Assembly (NCBI GenBank): GCA_023392645.1
Contig: JAEVYR010000265.1
Coordinates: 1-9,081, forward strand
DNA from: Chloroflexota bacterium
GTDB lineage: Bacteria; Chloroflexota; Chloroflexia; Thermomicrobiales; UBA6265
Reading direction: 5' to 3'
DNA: 9,081 nucleotides
Notes under the pieces: generated by a model
The model's database searches: none
Told to the model about the DNA's origin: nothing
The model's input: only the letters and a program-made list of their open reading frames with translations
Shown: piece after piece, positions 1 through 6,227 of the stretch
How positions within the stretch are numbered: position 1 is the first letter of the stretch
How the letters are laid out: every line of letters begins with the position of its first letter
Program-made: the position numbers and the translations under genes

Positions 1-27
1 CGGATCCGTGGGCGAGTGTGGCGATTC

Positions 28-32
28 AGGAG
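28..32 (+). promoter_or_regulatory. Ribosome binding site that sets the carboxypeptidase start
   Basis: AGGAG lies six bases before a GTG at 39. The same frame stays open leftwards past another GTG at 18 to the window edge, but neither that GTG nor any other candidate has a visible ribosome binding site. This is the main reason for choosing 39. Confidence 0.6.
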
Positions 33-38
33 TGTGAC

Positions 39-1493
39 GTGACCGACGACCAGAAGAAGGATCAGCCTCAGGAACAGAAGCAGCCGGAGCCGGTGCCCGA
101 ACCGGTGGTGCGATCGCACACGATCACCGTCGGCGGCGAGGCCCTGTCCTACACCTCAACCGCCGGGCTGATGCCGATCCACAACGACAAGGGCGAGGAG
201 CAGGCGCGACTCTACTTCACCGCCTACACGCTCGACGGCGACCATAGCCCCGGCGAGCGCCCGCTAACCATCGCCTACAACGGTGGGCCGGGCTCGGCGT
301 CGGTCTGGCTCCACCTGGGTGGACTCGGCCCGAAGCGGGTCGAGATGCTGGACGACGGCGGGATGCCGCAGCCGCCCTTCTCGCTGGTCGACAACGAATT
401 CACCTGGCTGACCGCGACCGACATCGTCTTCGTCGATCCGGTCGACACCGGCTACAGCCGCGCCACCAGCGAGGAATCGGCAAAGAAGGCGAAGGGCGTC
501 GAAGGCGATCTCGAGTCGGTCGGCGAGTTCATCCGGCTCTACCTGACGCGATACGGGCGGTGGATGTCGCCGCTGTTCCTCTCCGGCGAGAGCTACGGCA
601 CCTTCCGCTCGGCGGGGCTGGCCGGGCTGCTGATCGAGCAGGGCATCGCCTTCAACGGCATCATCCTGATCAGCTCGATTCTCAACATGCAGACGGCGCG
701 GTTCGCGCTTGGCAACGACCTGCCCTACCAGCTCTTCTTCCCGACCTACGCCGCGACCGCGTGGTACCACCAGCGCGTCGCGGAGGACCTGCAGGTCCTT
801 TCCGTGCGCGAGTTCCTCGATCGGGTCGAGGCGTGGGTCGAAGAGGAGTACGTCGGCGCGCTCTCGCTCGGCAACCGGCTCGACGACGCGCGGCGGAACC
901 GGGTGCTCGACGCGATGGCGCGCTTCACCGGGCTGTCACGGGAGTGGCTCGATCAGACCGACCTGCGCATCGAGATCATGCAGTTCTGCAAGCAGCTCCT
1001 GCGGGACGAGCGACGCACCGTCGGCCGGCTCGACAGCCGCTTCAGCGGCTACGACCGCTCCGGCGTCGCCGACCGGCCCGATTACGACCCGAGCATGAAC
1101 GCGATTCGGCCGCCGTTCACGACCGCGCTCAACCACTACCTGCGCGAGGAAATCGGATACGAGTCGGATGTCGAGTATCACATCCTGCGCGGCCTCGACT
1201 GGGACTGGGGCGATGGAGCGCGAGGATACGCCGACACCAGTGACGCGCTGCGCGCCGCGTTCGCGAAAAATCCGTACATGAAGCTCTTCGTCGCGTCGGG
1301 CTACTACGATCTCGCCACGCCGTACTACGCGACGGAGTACACGCTCAGCCACATGGCGCTCGACCCGAATGTGGCTGACAACATCCGGATCGAGGAGTAC
1401 CCGGTCGGCCACATGGTCTATCTGGAGAAGGCGTCGCTGGAGAAGCTCCGCGACGACGTCGTCTCGTTCATTTCGGATGCCGTGAGGCGTTAG
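39..1493 (+). CDS. S10 family serine carboxypeptidase-like peptidase
   Basis: The product is a 484-residue alpha/beta-hydrolase-fold peptidase of family S10, which removes C-terminal residues from peptides. Numbered from the GTG at 39, the substrate-binding/oxyanion motif GGPGSAS is at 82-88. The nucleophile is Ser185 in SGESYG, the acid is Asp424 in SGYYDLATP, and the base is His458 in PVGHMVY. All three triad positions are present and the length is normal for bacterial members. There is no signal peptide: the first 30 residues are hydrophilic and rich in Asp, Lys, Gln, Glu and Pro, so the enzyme is predicted to be cytoplasmic or exported by an unusual route, whereas the eukaryotic members enter vacuoles or the secretory path. 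The frame is open to the left edge, so a longer form cannot be fully excluded. A hairpin starts right at the stop codon, suggesting the unit ends here. The substrate is unknown. Confidence 0.9.
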   Translation: MTDDQKKDQPQEQKQPEPVPEPVVRSHTITVGGEALSYTSTAGLMPIHNDKGEEQARLYFTAYTLDGDHSPGERPLTIAYNGGPGSASVWLHLGGLGPKRVEMLDDGGMPQPPFSLVDNEFTWLTATDIVFVDPVDTGYSRATSEESAKKAKGVEGDLESVGEFIRLYLTRYGRWMSPLFLSGESYGTFRSAGLAGLLIEQGIAFNGIILISSILNMQTARFALGNDLPYQLFFPTYAATAWYHQRVAEDLQVLSVREFLDRVEAWVEEEYVGALSLGNRLDDARRNRVLDAMARFTGLSREWLDQTDLRIEIMQFCKQLLRDERRTVGRLDSRFSGYDRSGVADRPDYDPSMNAIRPPFTTALNHYLREEIGYESDVEYHILRGLDWDWGDGARGYADTSDALRAAFAKNPYMKLFVASGYYDLATPYYATEYTLSHMALDPNVADNIRIEEYPVGHMVYLEKASLEKLRDDVVSFISDAVRR

Positions 1494-1534
1494 CAGGGGA
1501 CGTCTTGCTGGCACTCGGCCAACGTACCCCCTGC
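1493..1534 (+). terminator. Hairpin directly after the carboxypeptidase stop
   Basis: GCAGGGG (1493-1499) pairs with CCCCTGC (1528-1534), and ACG (1500-1502) pairs with CGT (1523-1525) across a two-base bulge. The loop can add GGC/GCC pairs. The arm begins on the last base of the TAG stop. No T-run follows, so it may be a U-less terminator, an mRNA 3'-end stabiliser, or the first stem of the leader of the next gene. An 8-bp direct repeat, GCCAACGT, overlaps its right side (1518-1525 and 1533-1540). Confidence 0.4.
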
Positions 1535-1713
1535 CAACGTTGCATGCCGGCAAGGGCATCTCGATGGTCGCTCGCGGGCACGCCCTCCATGGGCGGGCTC
1601 GTGCGATCACGTCCACGCTGATCGCCCGGGCAGGGTCCAGCGCGAATCGTTCGCATCGAACCAGCCCGGGCCCACCAGATGTGGCCGCCGCGCACGCCTC
1701 AGGAGGGCAGCGC
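1535..1713 (+). promoter_or_regulatory. Structured leader of the B3/4-domain gene
   Basis: The 220 bases between the carboxypeptidase and the B3/4 gene hold no convincing gene but many nested inverted repeats. GCACG (1578-1582) pairs with CGTGC (1600-1604), around an alternative GCCC/GGGC stem (1582-1585 and 1591-1594). Two copies of the palindrome GCCCGGGC (1624-1631 and 1664-1671) can pair with each other around an inner hairpin, GCGAA-TCG-TTCGC (1642-1654). I could not match a known riboswitch. A T-box was considered because the gene product is related to tRNA editing domains, but the conserved T-box core is not present. No clear -35/-10 pair was found. Confidence 0.35.
1701..1706 (+). promoter_or_regulatory. 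Strong ribosome binding site for the B3/4-domain gene
   Basis: AGGAGG sits seven bases before the ATG at 1714. The frame is open upstream to 1540, but that 58-codon extension lies in hairpin-rich DNA and does not resemble protein, so this site fixes the start at 1714. Confidence 0.8.
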
Positions 1714-2421
1714 ATGTACTTCCAGCATTCGCCCGACATTTGGACGGACTTCCCGGAGCTGGCGGCCGGCGTGATGGCTGTCGACGGTATCGACGCCGAG
1801 GCCGATGTCGACGCGCGGGTGCGGCACTACCTCGGCGTCGCCCGCGAGCGACTTGGGGACGAGCCGGAGTCGGCGCTGCCCGAGATCCAGGCGTGGCGCC
1901 GGACCTTTTCCCGCATGGGCCTGAAGCCGACGCAGTACCGCTGTGCCTCGGAAGCGCTGCTGCGGCGCTTCCGCAAGGAGGGCGAGCTGCCGCGCGTGAA
2001 TCCGCTGGTCGACGTCTGCAACGCCGTCTCGCTCGCGTTCGCGATCCCGGTCGCCGCGATCGACGTGGCGCGAATCGAGGACGGCATAGTAGTCCGCCGG
2101 GCAACCGGCGACGAGCGCTACCAGACCTTCGGTGGCGAGATCGAGCACTCGGAGCCCGGCGAGGTCATCTTCGCCGACGCCGCCGGGCAGGCGCACGCGC
2201 GTCGGTGGACCAACCGCCAGAGCGGCCTCTCGGCGGTCAGTCGAGCCACCGGGCGCGTCCTGATCGTCAGCGAGGCAATGCACGACACGGCCACCGCGGA
2301 TGTCGCTCGCCTGATCGAAACGCTGTCCGGCGAGCTCCGCGACGTCTGGTCAGTCGCGCCCCGAACGGCGATACTGACGCCGCAGGATCGACGGTTCGAG
2401 TACGAGACGGCGACCGCCTGA
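1714..2421 (+). CDS. B3/4 domain protein (tRNA synthetase editing-type domain)
   Basis: This 235-residue protein is a stand-alone B3/4 domain, the module that in the phenylalanyl-tRNA synthetase beta subunit carries the editing site for mischarged tRNA. The family signature covers the middle of the protein: AWRRTFSRMGLKPTQYRCAS (60-79), a helix rich in Arg/Lys, LPRVNPLVDVCNAVSL (92-107), AIPVAAIDVARI (110-121), and the strand/loop GEVIFADAAGQAHARRWTNR (149-168) leading to SGLSAV (170-175). No aminoacylation or tRNA-anchor domain accompanies it. Free-standing members are widespread in bacteria; a trans-editing role or a ligand-binding role is possible, but the true substrate is not established and nothing in the neighbourhood settles it. 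No signal peptide or membrane segment is seen, so it is cytoplasmic. Start chosen from AGGAGG at 1701-1706. Confidence 0.9.
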   Translation: MYFQHSPDIWTDFPELAAGVMAVDGIDAEADVDARVRHYLGVARERLGDEPESALPEIQAWRRTFSRMGLKPTQYRCASEALLRRFRKEGELPRVNPLVDVCNAVSLAFAIPVAAIDVARIEDGIVVRRATGDERYQTFGGEIEHSEPGEVIFADAAGQAHARRWTNRQSGLSAVSRATGRVLIVSEAMHDTATADVARLIETLSGELRDVWSVAPRTAILTPQDRRFEYETATA

Positions 2422-2433
2422 CCCGACGCCGTA

Positions 2434-2472
2434 GTGCCGCCCCTGTGGGGGCCGTTTGTCGCCGGGCGGCAC
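2434..2472 (+). terminator. GC-rich hairpin between B3/4 gene and DUF2165 gene
   Basis: GTGCCGCCC (2434-2442) is perfectly complementary to GGGCGGCAC (2464-2472), nine base pairs around a 21-base loop. An alternative CCCC-TGT-GGGG hairpin (2440-2450) overlaps the left arm. It begins 12 bases after the B3/4 stop and ends 25 bases before the next start. No T-run follows, so it is either a U-less terminator or an attenuating structure between two co-transcribed genes. Confidence 0.4.
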
Positions 2473-2497
2473 GACGGGTGGATTGAGAGGAAGCGCC

Positions 2498-3064
2498 GTG
2501 GATGCGCGGGTCGAAACCGAACCACGTGAATGGTGGGAACGGCTGGGGTCGCTGCCGGTCGCGGCGGCGGTGCTGGTCGGCCTGAACGGGCTCTACATGG
2601 CGCTGGTCGCTTTCGGGAACATCACCGACTTCGGCACCAACCAGGCGTTCGTCCAGCACGTGCTGGCGATGGACACCACCAACTTCGGCGCCGAGCCGGG
2701 CACGAACCTCGACCCCGACGTGATGTGGCGCGCGATCGAGCGCGAATGGCTTCAGGACGCCGCCTACGTCGCGATCATCATCTGGGAAACGGTGACGGCG
2801 CTCGTCCTGCTCGGATCGCTGGGCTTCTGGCTCCGGGATGGCGACACCGGCTACCGCCGCGCGCGGGCGCTGTCGACGATCGGCCTGCTGATGCTGGCGC
2901 TGCTGTTCATGGGCGGGTTCATCGCCATCGGTGGTGAGTGGTTCCAGATGTGGAAATCGAGCGCCTGGAACGGGCTCGACCCCGCCTTCCGCAATGCCGT
3001 ACTCGCCCTCGCGGCGCTCATCCTCGTGCACCTGCCCTCGCCGCGTTGGCGCCCTCATTCTTGA
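2498..3064 (+). CDS. DUF2165 family small integral membrane protein
   Basis: A 188-residue predicted inner-membrane protein of family DUF2165, function unknown. Four hydrophobic helices are visible at about residues 19-39, 88-111, 124-144 and 165-180. The family signatures lie outside them: NITD (41-44) followed by FVQHVLAMDTT (51-61), a Trp-rich stretch after it (VMWRAIEREW, 75-84), and EWFQMWKSSAWNG (147-159). The start is a GTG at 2498 preceded by AGAGGA (2486-2491), six bases away. The frame extends upstream to a TTG at 2456, but that codon lies within the preceding hairpin and has no ribosome binding site. The conserved polar segments between helices 1-2 and 3-4 fall on the same predicted side of the membrane, a pattern that could form a ligand or metal site; that is only a guess. 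Confidence 0.9.
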   Translation: MDARVETEPREWWERLGSLPVAAAVLVGLNGLYMALVAFGNITDFGTNQAFVQHVLAMDTTNFGAEPGTNLDPDVMWRAIEREWLQDAAYVAIIIWETVTALVLLGSLGFWLRDGDTGYRRARALSTIGLLMLALLFMGGFIAIGGEWFQMWKSSAWNGLDPAFRNAVLALAALILVHLPSPRWRPHS

Positions 3065-3181
3065 ACCCCTCGACCATCGCAAACCTGATCGCGGATCGTT
3101 GATTCGGGCATCTTGACAATCTCCGTGCCCTGAATTGCGGACGGGTCGTGTATCCTGATGGTGGGACTACATCACAGGACG

Positions 3182-3252
3182 CGGCCAAACGGCCGATGCT
3201 GGGGGATGGGCATACTGGATCGCAGGCGACTATCGTGTCGCGATTCATCCCC
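3182..3252 (+). promoter_or_regulatory. Structured 5' leader of the exported hydrolase gene
   Basis: The 201-base gap 3065-3265 has no gene. Its right part folds well: CGGCC-AAAC-GGCCG (3182-3195), then GGGGATG (3202-3208) pairing with CATCCCC (3246-3252). The latter encloses a second stem, ATCGC (3219-3223) with GCGAT (3240-3244) and GAC (3228-3230) with GTC (3237-3239). The outer stem ends two bases before the ribosome binding site, so folding could affect translation. No known riboswitch class was recognised. A TTGACA occurs at 3113-3118, but no -10 element is correctly spaced behind it. Confidence 0.3.
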
Positions 3253-3254
3253 GT

Positions 3255-3261
3255 GGGAGGA
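3255..3261 (+). promoter_or_regulatory. Ribosome binding site for the exported hydrolase
   Basis: GGGAGGA lies four bases before the ATG at 3266. It rules out the in-frame upstream GTG/ATG candidates (from 3158), and the resulting protein begins directly with a twin-arginine-type signal peptide. Confidence 0.75.
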
Positions 3262-3265
3262 CACA

Positions 3266-4612
3266 ATGTATCGATTGACACGGCGAACCGCGTTGGGGGC
3301 GATTCCGTCCGTGGCCGCGCTCGCATGGGCGTCGGAGGCGATGGCGCGGCAGGGTGGCGGCACGCCGATGGCGTCGCCGGCGGCCGGCGGCGATGAGGTC
3401 GAGCGGGGCTTGACCCCTGTGGCCGGATTCGAAAATCCCGAGCTCGATTTCCAGCTCATCCGCTCGCTGGGCGCGGATGTCTATGGCGGGGGAGCGGCCG
3501 GCGAGCTGTTCTTTGCGAGAACGGCGATCGGCGAGGACCCGTACGCGTGGCCGCCGGCCTTCGACGGGATCGCCCAGTCGGCGCAGGACGCCGGGACCGA
3601 GGCGGACGACGCCGGCCGCGCCGCCACGGCGCGGCAGCACTACCTCCGGGCATCGAACTACTGGCGGGCGGCGGAGTACTTCAGCGATCCGTACAGTGAC
3701 GACCGCCTGCCGCGCGGCATGGCGTCGCGAGAAGTGTTCCAGCGCGCGATCCCATACCTTCGTCATCAGGTCGAGCCGGTGCGGATCCCGTTCGAGGATG
3801 TCGAGCTGCCCGGGTATTTCATGACGCCGGCGACCGATGCCAACGGTGTCACCCTCGTGGTGATCAGCGGATTTGACGGGACCAACGAGGAACTGTGGTT
3901 CGAGACGGCGCTCGAAGGGCTCGATCGCGGCTACACCGTCCTGGTGGCGGCCGGGCCGGGACAGGTCGACGCCATGCGCGACTATCCTGACCTGATTTTC
4001 CGGCCCGACTACGAGAAGCCGATCGGGGCGATGCTGGACTTCGCTCTGGCTCGGCCGAACGTCGATCCCGAGCGCCTGGCGTTCTACGGCATCAGCCTGG
4101 GCGGGCATTTCGCGATCCGCGGCGCGGAGCACGATGACCGCATCAAGGCCCTGATCGTCAACTCACCGATCCCAAACCTGTTCGCCTACATGATGGGGTT
4201 CGTGGGCGGCGGTGGCGAGGACGGCGGTGAGGGCGACGGTCCGCCGGATGTCACGCTGGACGAGATCGACTATATCCCCGACGAGTACATGCCCCGCACA
4301 CAGAAGCTCTCCCTCAAGTCGGCGTTCAAGCGCTACGGTGTCGACAGCCTCTCCGGCTGGATCGCCGTTCTGCAGGAATTCGACGCGACCGACGCGCTCG
4401 GCGACATCGCCTGCCCCAGCCTGGCGATGGTGGGCGAGGGCGAAGGCGGCGTGTCGCGGCAGCAAAGTCAGCTCTTCGTCGACAAGGTGAGCGGTCCGGT
4501 GACGGAGCGCGTGTTCCTCCAGAGCGAAGGCGCGGAGATGCACTGCCAGTTCGGCAATCTGCAGCTCTCCAACGCCGTGATCTATGACTGGCTGTCGGAC
4601 ACGCTGGGATAA
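3266..4612 (+). CDS. Exported alpha/beta hydrolase, FrsA / DHPON-hydrolase type
   Basis: This 448-residue serine hydrolase resembles the 2,6-dihydroxypseudooxynicotine hydrolase / FrsA (DUF1100-like) group, which cleaves C-C or ester bonds in small molecules. Residues 1-27 form an export signal: RLTRR (3-7), a hydrophobic stretch, then AMA. The paired arginines suggest the Tat route, though the motif is not perfect. A short linker, GGTPMASPAA (31-40), follows. A helical cap containing RQHYLRASNYWRAAEYF (123-139) precedes the hydrolase core. The core has the oxyanion region SGFDGT (201-206), nucleophile Ser277 in GISLGG, and base His426 in AEMHCQFGN. The acid is unclear: the expected segment reads MVGEGEGG (388-395), with Glu391 or Glu393 where Asp is usual. 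A Gly/Asp/Glu-rich insert occupies about 313-328. A strong hairpin follows the stop. The substrate is not predictable. Confidence 0.88.
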   Translation: MYRLTRRTALGAIPSVAALAWASEAMARQGGGTPMASPAAGGDEVERGLTPVAGFENPELDFQLIRSLGADVYGGGAAGELFFARTAIGEDPYAWPPAFDGIAQSAQDAGTEADDAGRAATARQHYLRASNYWRAAEYFSDPYSDDRLPRGMASREVFQRAIPYLRHQVEPVRIPFEDVELPGYFMTPATDANGVTLVVISGFDGTNEELWFETALEGLDRGYTVLVAAGPGQVDAMRDYPDLIFRPDYEKPIGAMLDFALARPNVDPERLAFYGISLGGHFAIRGAEHDDRIKALIVNSPIPNLFAYMMGFVGGGGEDGGEGDGPPDVTLDEIDYIPDEYMPRTQKLSLKSAFKRYGVDSLSGWIAVLQEFDATDALGDIACPSLAMVGEGEGGVSRQQSQLFVDKVSGPVTERVFLQSEGAEMHCQFGNLQLSNAVIYDWLSDTLG

Positions 4613-4620
4613 GCCTCGAT

Positions 4621-4654
4621 CCGCCCGCGCCGTGTCACCTCGCGGCGCGGGCGG
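4621..4654 (+). terminator. Strong stem-loop terminator after the hydrolase
   Basis: CCGCCCGCGCCG (4621-4632) pairs perfectly with CGGCGCGGGCGG (4643-4654): twelve G-C pairs and a ten-base loop, eight bases after the hydrolase stop. Only CCGTTCC follows, so there is no true T-run; it is a U-poor terminator or 3'-end stabiliser. It separates the hydrolase from the phosphatase gene. Confidence 0.6.
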
Positions 4655-4737
4655 CCGTTCCGCAGGGTGCGATCGGGTCTCAGCCGCAACGTCATGCACG
4701 CCCCGCCCCGTGAGCGAGGGCTGAAGGGATGTCAGCC

Positions 4738-6051
4738 ATGCATCGTGTCGTTCGCATCGTGCTCTTCGCCCTCATCGCGCTCTCCGGCATGGTCGCCACG
4801 GCGGCGGCCCAGCCGGAGGCCTCACCCGCGCCCGAGCCCGCGTCACCGGTTGCGGTCGCTACACCGGTTGGTGGCGGTCAGCAGGCGGCCTGGCTGGAGC
4901 TCGGACCGGACAACACCATCATCGCCCGGGCCATCGTCGACGGCTCGTGCCCGCAGCTCACGCTCGACGAGGACGTCTACTCGATGGATGTCCGCGCCGA
5001 GCCGGGGGACGATCACCCGGTGACCGTCTGCGAGGCGTTCGTGCCGCCGGCCACGGAGCGCGCCCTCATCGGCGAGACGCCGTTGCAGATGCCGGTGGCC
5101 GATCCCCGGCGCATCCTCGTGATAGGTGACACCGGCTGCCGGCTCAAGGAAGGCGACCCGATCCAGGCCTGCAACGACCCGGCGGCGTGGCCGTTCGCCG
5201 AGGTCGCCGCGCGGGGCGCCGATTGGCGGCCCGACCTGATCATCCACGTCGGCGACTACCACTATCGCGAGACGGCGTGTCCGGATGGGAATGCCGGCTG
5301 CGCCGGCAGCCCGTGGGGTGACACGTGGGCGGCCTGGCAGGCGGATTTCTTCGGGCCGGCGGCGCCGCTGCTGAGCGCCGCGCCGTGGGTATTCGTGCGC
5401 GGCAACCACGAGGACTGCGCCCGCGCGGGGGAAGGGTGGTTCCGGTACCTCGACCCGCGCCCGGCACCTGCGACCTGTCAAGACATCACTGACCCGTACG
5501 CCGTCGACATCGGCGATGTCCGGGCGGTGGTGCTCGATGCCGCGGCGGCCGGCGACACGAGCTCGGATGCCGCCACGACCGACGCCTACCGGCAGCAGCT
5601 TGCCGAGGTCGAGCGTCTCGCTGGCGACGGCCCCGCCTGGCTGCTGACGCACCGGCCGTTCTGGTCGCTGGCCGGCGACGAAGGCGGCTACATGGAGTGG
5701 ACGACGGCAACCTACACCGACGCCGGCTGGCTCCAGCCGCCGGCCGCGTTCGAGATGGTGATCGCCGGGCACATCCACATGGGGCAGGTCCTGACGTTCA
5801 CGGAGGCATCGGGACGGCCGTTCGAGCTGATCGTCGGCAACTCCGGCACGAGCGTCGAGTTCGAAACGGCGACCCTCACCGGCGCGGATGTCGGCGACGA
5901 CACGCTGGCGGAGGGCTGGCGCTTTGCGGAGTATGGCTTCGGCGGGCTGGAGCGGGTCGACACCGGCTGGGTGGTGACGATGCCGATGCTCGATGGCACC
6001 GTGCCGGTCAGTTGCCTGGTCACGGCCAGGGCCGCTGTCTGCGTGCCGTAG
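4738..6051 (+). CDS. Secreted purple-acid-phosphatase-like metallophosphoesterase
   Basis: This 437-residue calcineurin-fold phosphoesterase should hydrolyse phosphate esters outside the membrane, using two metals. A Sec signal (1-24, hydrophobic RIVLFALIALSGMVATAAA) likely ends at AAA/QPE, followed by a Pro/Ala/Ser/Thr/Val linker to about residue 44. An N-terminal region with CPQL and VTVCEAF (71-101) precedes the catalytic domain. Motifs in order: GDTG (130-133), GDYHY (172-176), GNHED (222-226), LLTHRP (302-307), AGHIHM (343-348). The pattern GDxG/GDxxY/GNHE/H/GHxH is that of purple acid phosphatases; Tyr176 would be the Fe(III) ligand. The mature part has ten cysteines, which fits disulphide bonding. 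ATG 4738 is preferred over 4729 because AAGGGA (4724-4729) is eight bases upstream of it. The physiological substrate is unknown. Confidence 0.92.
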   Translation: MHRVVRIVLFALIALSGMVATAAAQPEASPAPEPASPVAVATPVGGGQQAAWLELGPDNTIIARAIVDGSCPQLTLDEDVYSMDVRAEPGDDHPVTVCEAFVPPATERALIGETPLQMPVADPRRILVIGDTGCRLKEGDPIQACNDPAAWPFAEVAARGADWRPDLIIHVGDYHYRETACPDGNAGCAGSPWGDTWAAWQADFFGPAAPLLSAAPWVFVRGNHEDCARAGEGWFRYLDPRPAPATCQDITDPYAVDIGDVRAVVLDAAAAGDTSSDAATTDAYRQQLAEVERLAGDGPAWLLTHRPFWSLAGDEGGYMEWTTATYTDAGWLQPPAAFEMVIAGHIHMGQVLTFTEASGRPFELIVGNSGTSVEFETATLTGADVGDDTLAEGWRFAEYGFGGLERVDTGWVVTMPMLDGTVPVSCLVTARAAVCVP

Positions 6052-6135
6052 GGAAGCCGCTGCGTTCAAGCTGTGGCCGTTGCTGACGTGCAGGACGTGT
6101 CGGACAATCGTGAAATGACAGCGTAGGTTGGTGGC

Positions 6136-6156
6136 GGGTGTCGCGGGACGACGCCC
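6136..6156. terminator. Stem-loop between convergent genes
   Basis: In the 176-base convergent gap between the phosphatase and pncB, GGGTGTCG (6136-6143) pairs with CGACGCCC (6149-6156) around a five-base loop, eight pairs with one G-T. A larger alternative pairs GGTGGCGGG (6130-6138) with CCCG-T-CCACC (6168-6177). A GCCCG/CGGGC pair (6167-6171 and 6182-6186) lies just to the right. Being symmetric, these could end transcription from both sides. No T-runs are present. Nothing else gene-like is seen in the gap. Confidence 0.35.
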
Positions 6157-6227
6157 ACGATACCCTGCCCGTCCACCGAGGCGGGCCTACCGGGGTGGAG
6201 GCTGCTCGACAGGCCGGCACCGCGGTC

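Noticed and set aside
1..42. 3' end of an upstream gene overlapping the carboxypeptidase start (TGA at 35-37 or at 40-42, the latter giving a GTGA overlap)
   Set aside because: Both frames are open to the left edge, but only about a dozen codons are visible, which is not enough to judge coding.
560..1243. Plus-strand open frame of 227 codons inside the carboxypeptidase gene
   Set aside because: It lies in another frame of a gene with an intact catalytic triad and is Arg/Ala-rich without any motif.
1632..1646. T-box core in the B3/4 gene leader (AGGGTCCAGCGCG resembles the conserved T-box sequence)
   Set aside because: The essential UGGN bulge that pairs with the tRNA NCCA end is missing, and no specifier-loop architecture with its conserved motifs is apparent to the left.
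1540..1713. N-terminal extension of the B3/4 protein from the in-frame ATG at 1540
   Set aside because: The region is a hairpin-rich leader, the extra residues look non-coding, and AGGAGG precedes the ATG at 1714 at ideal spacing.
3113..3156. TTGACA (3113-3118) with TATCCT (3151-3156) as a promoter for the exported hydrolase
   Set aside because: The two hexamers are 32 bases apart, far from the usual 16-19, and no better -10 lies at the right distance from TTGACA. Either hexamer could belong to a real promoter, but I cannot support the pair.
3140..3210. ZTP (pfl) or cyclic di-GMP riboswitch, suggested by GGGTCGTG and by GGTGGGAC / GGACGC
   Set aside because: Only isolated words match. The conserved second halves of both classes are absent in the expected order.
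4843..6069. 408-codon minus-strand open frame opposite the metallophosphatase
   Set aside because: The Arg/Ala/Gly/His-rich composition and the position exactly over a gene with clear catalytic motifs mark it as a shadow frame.
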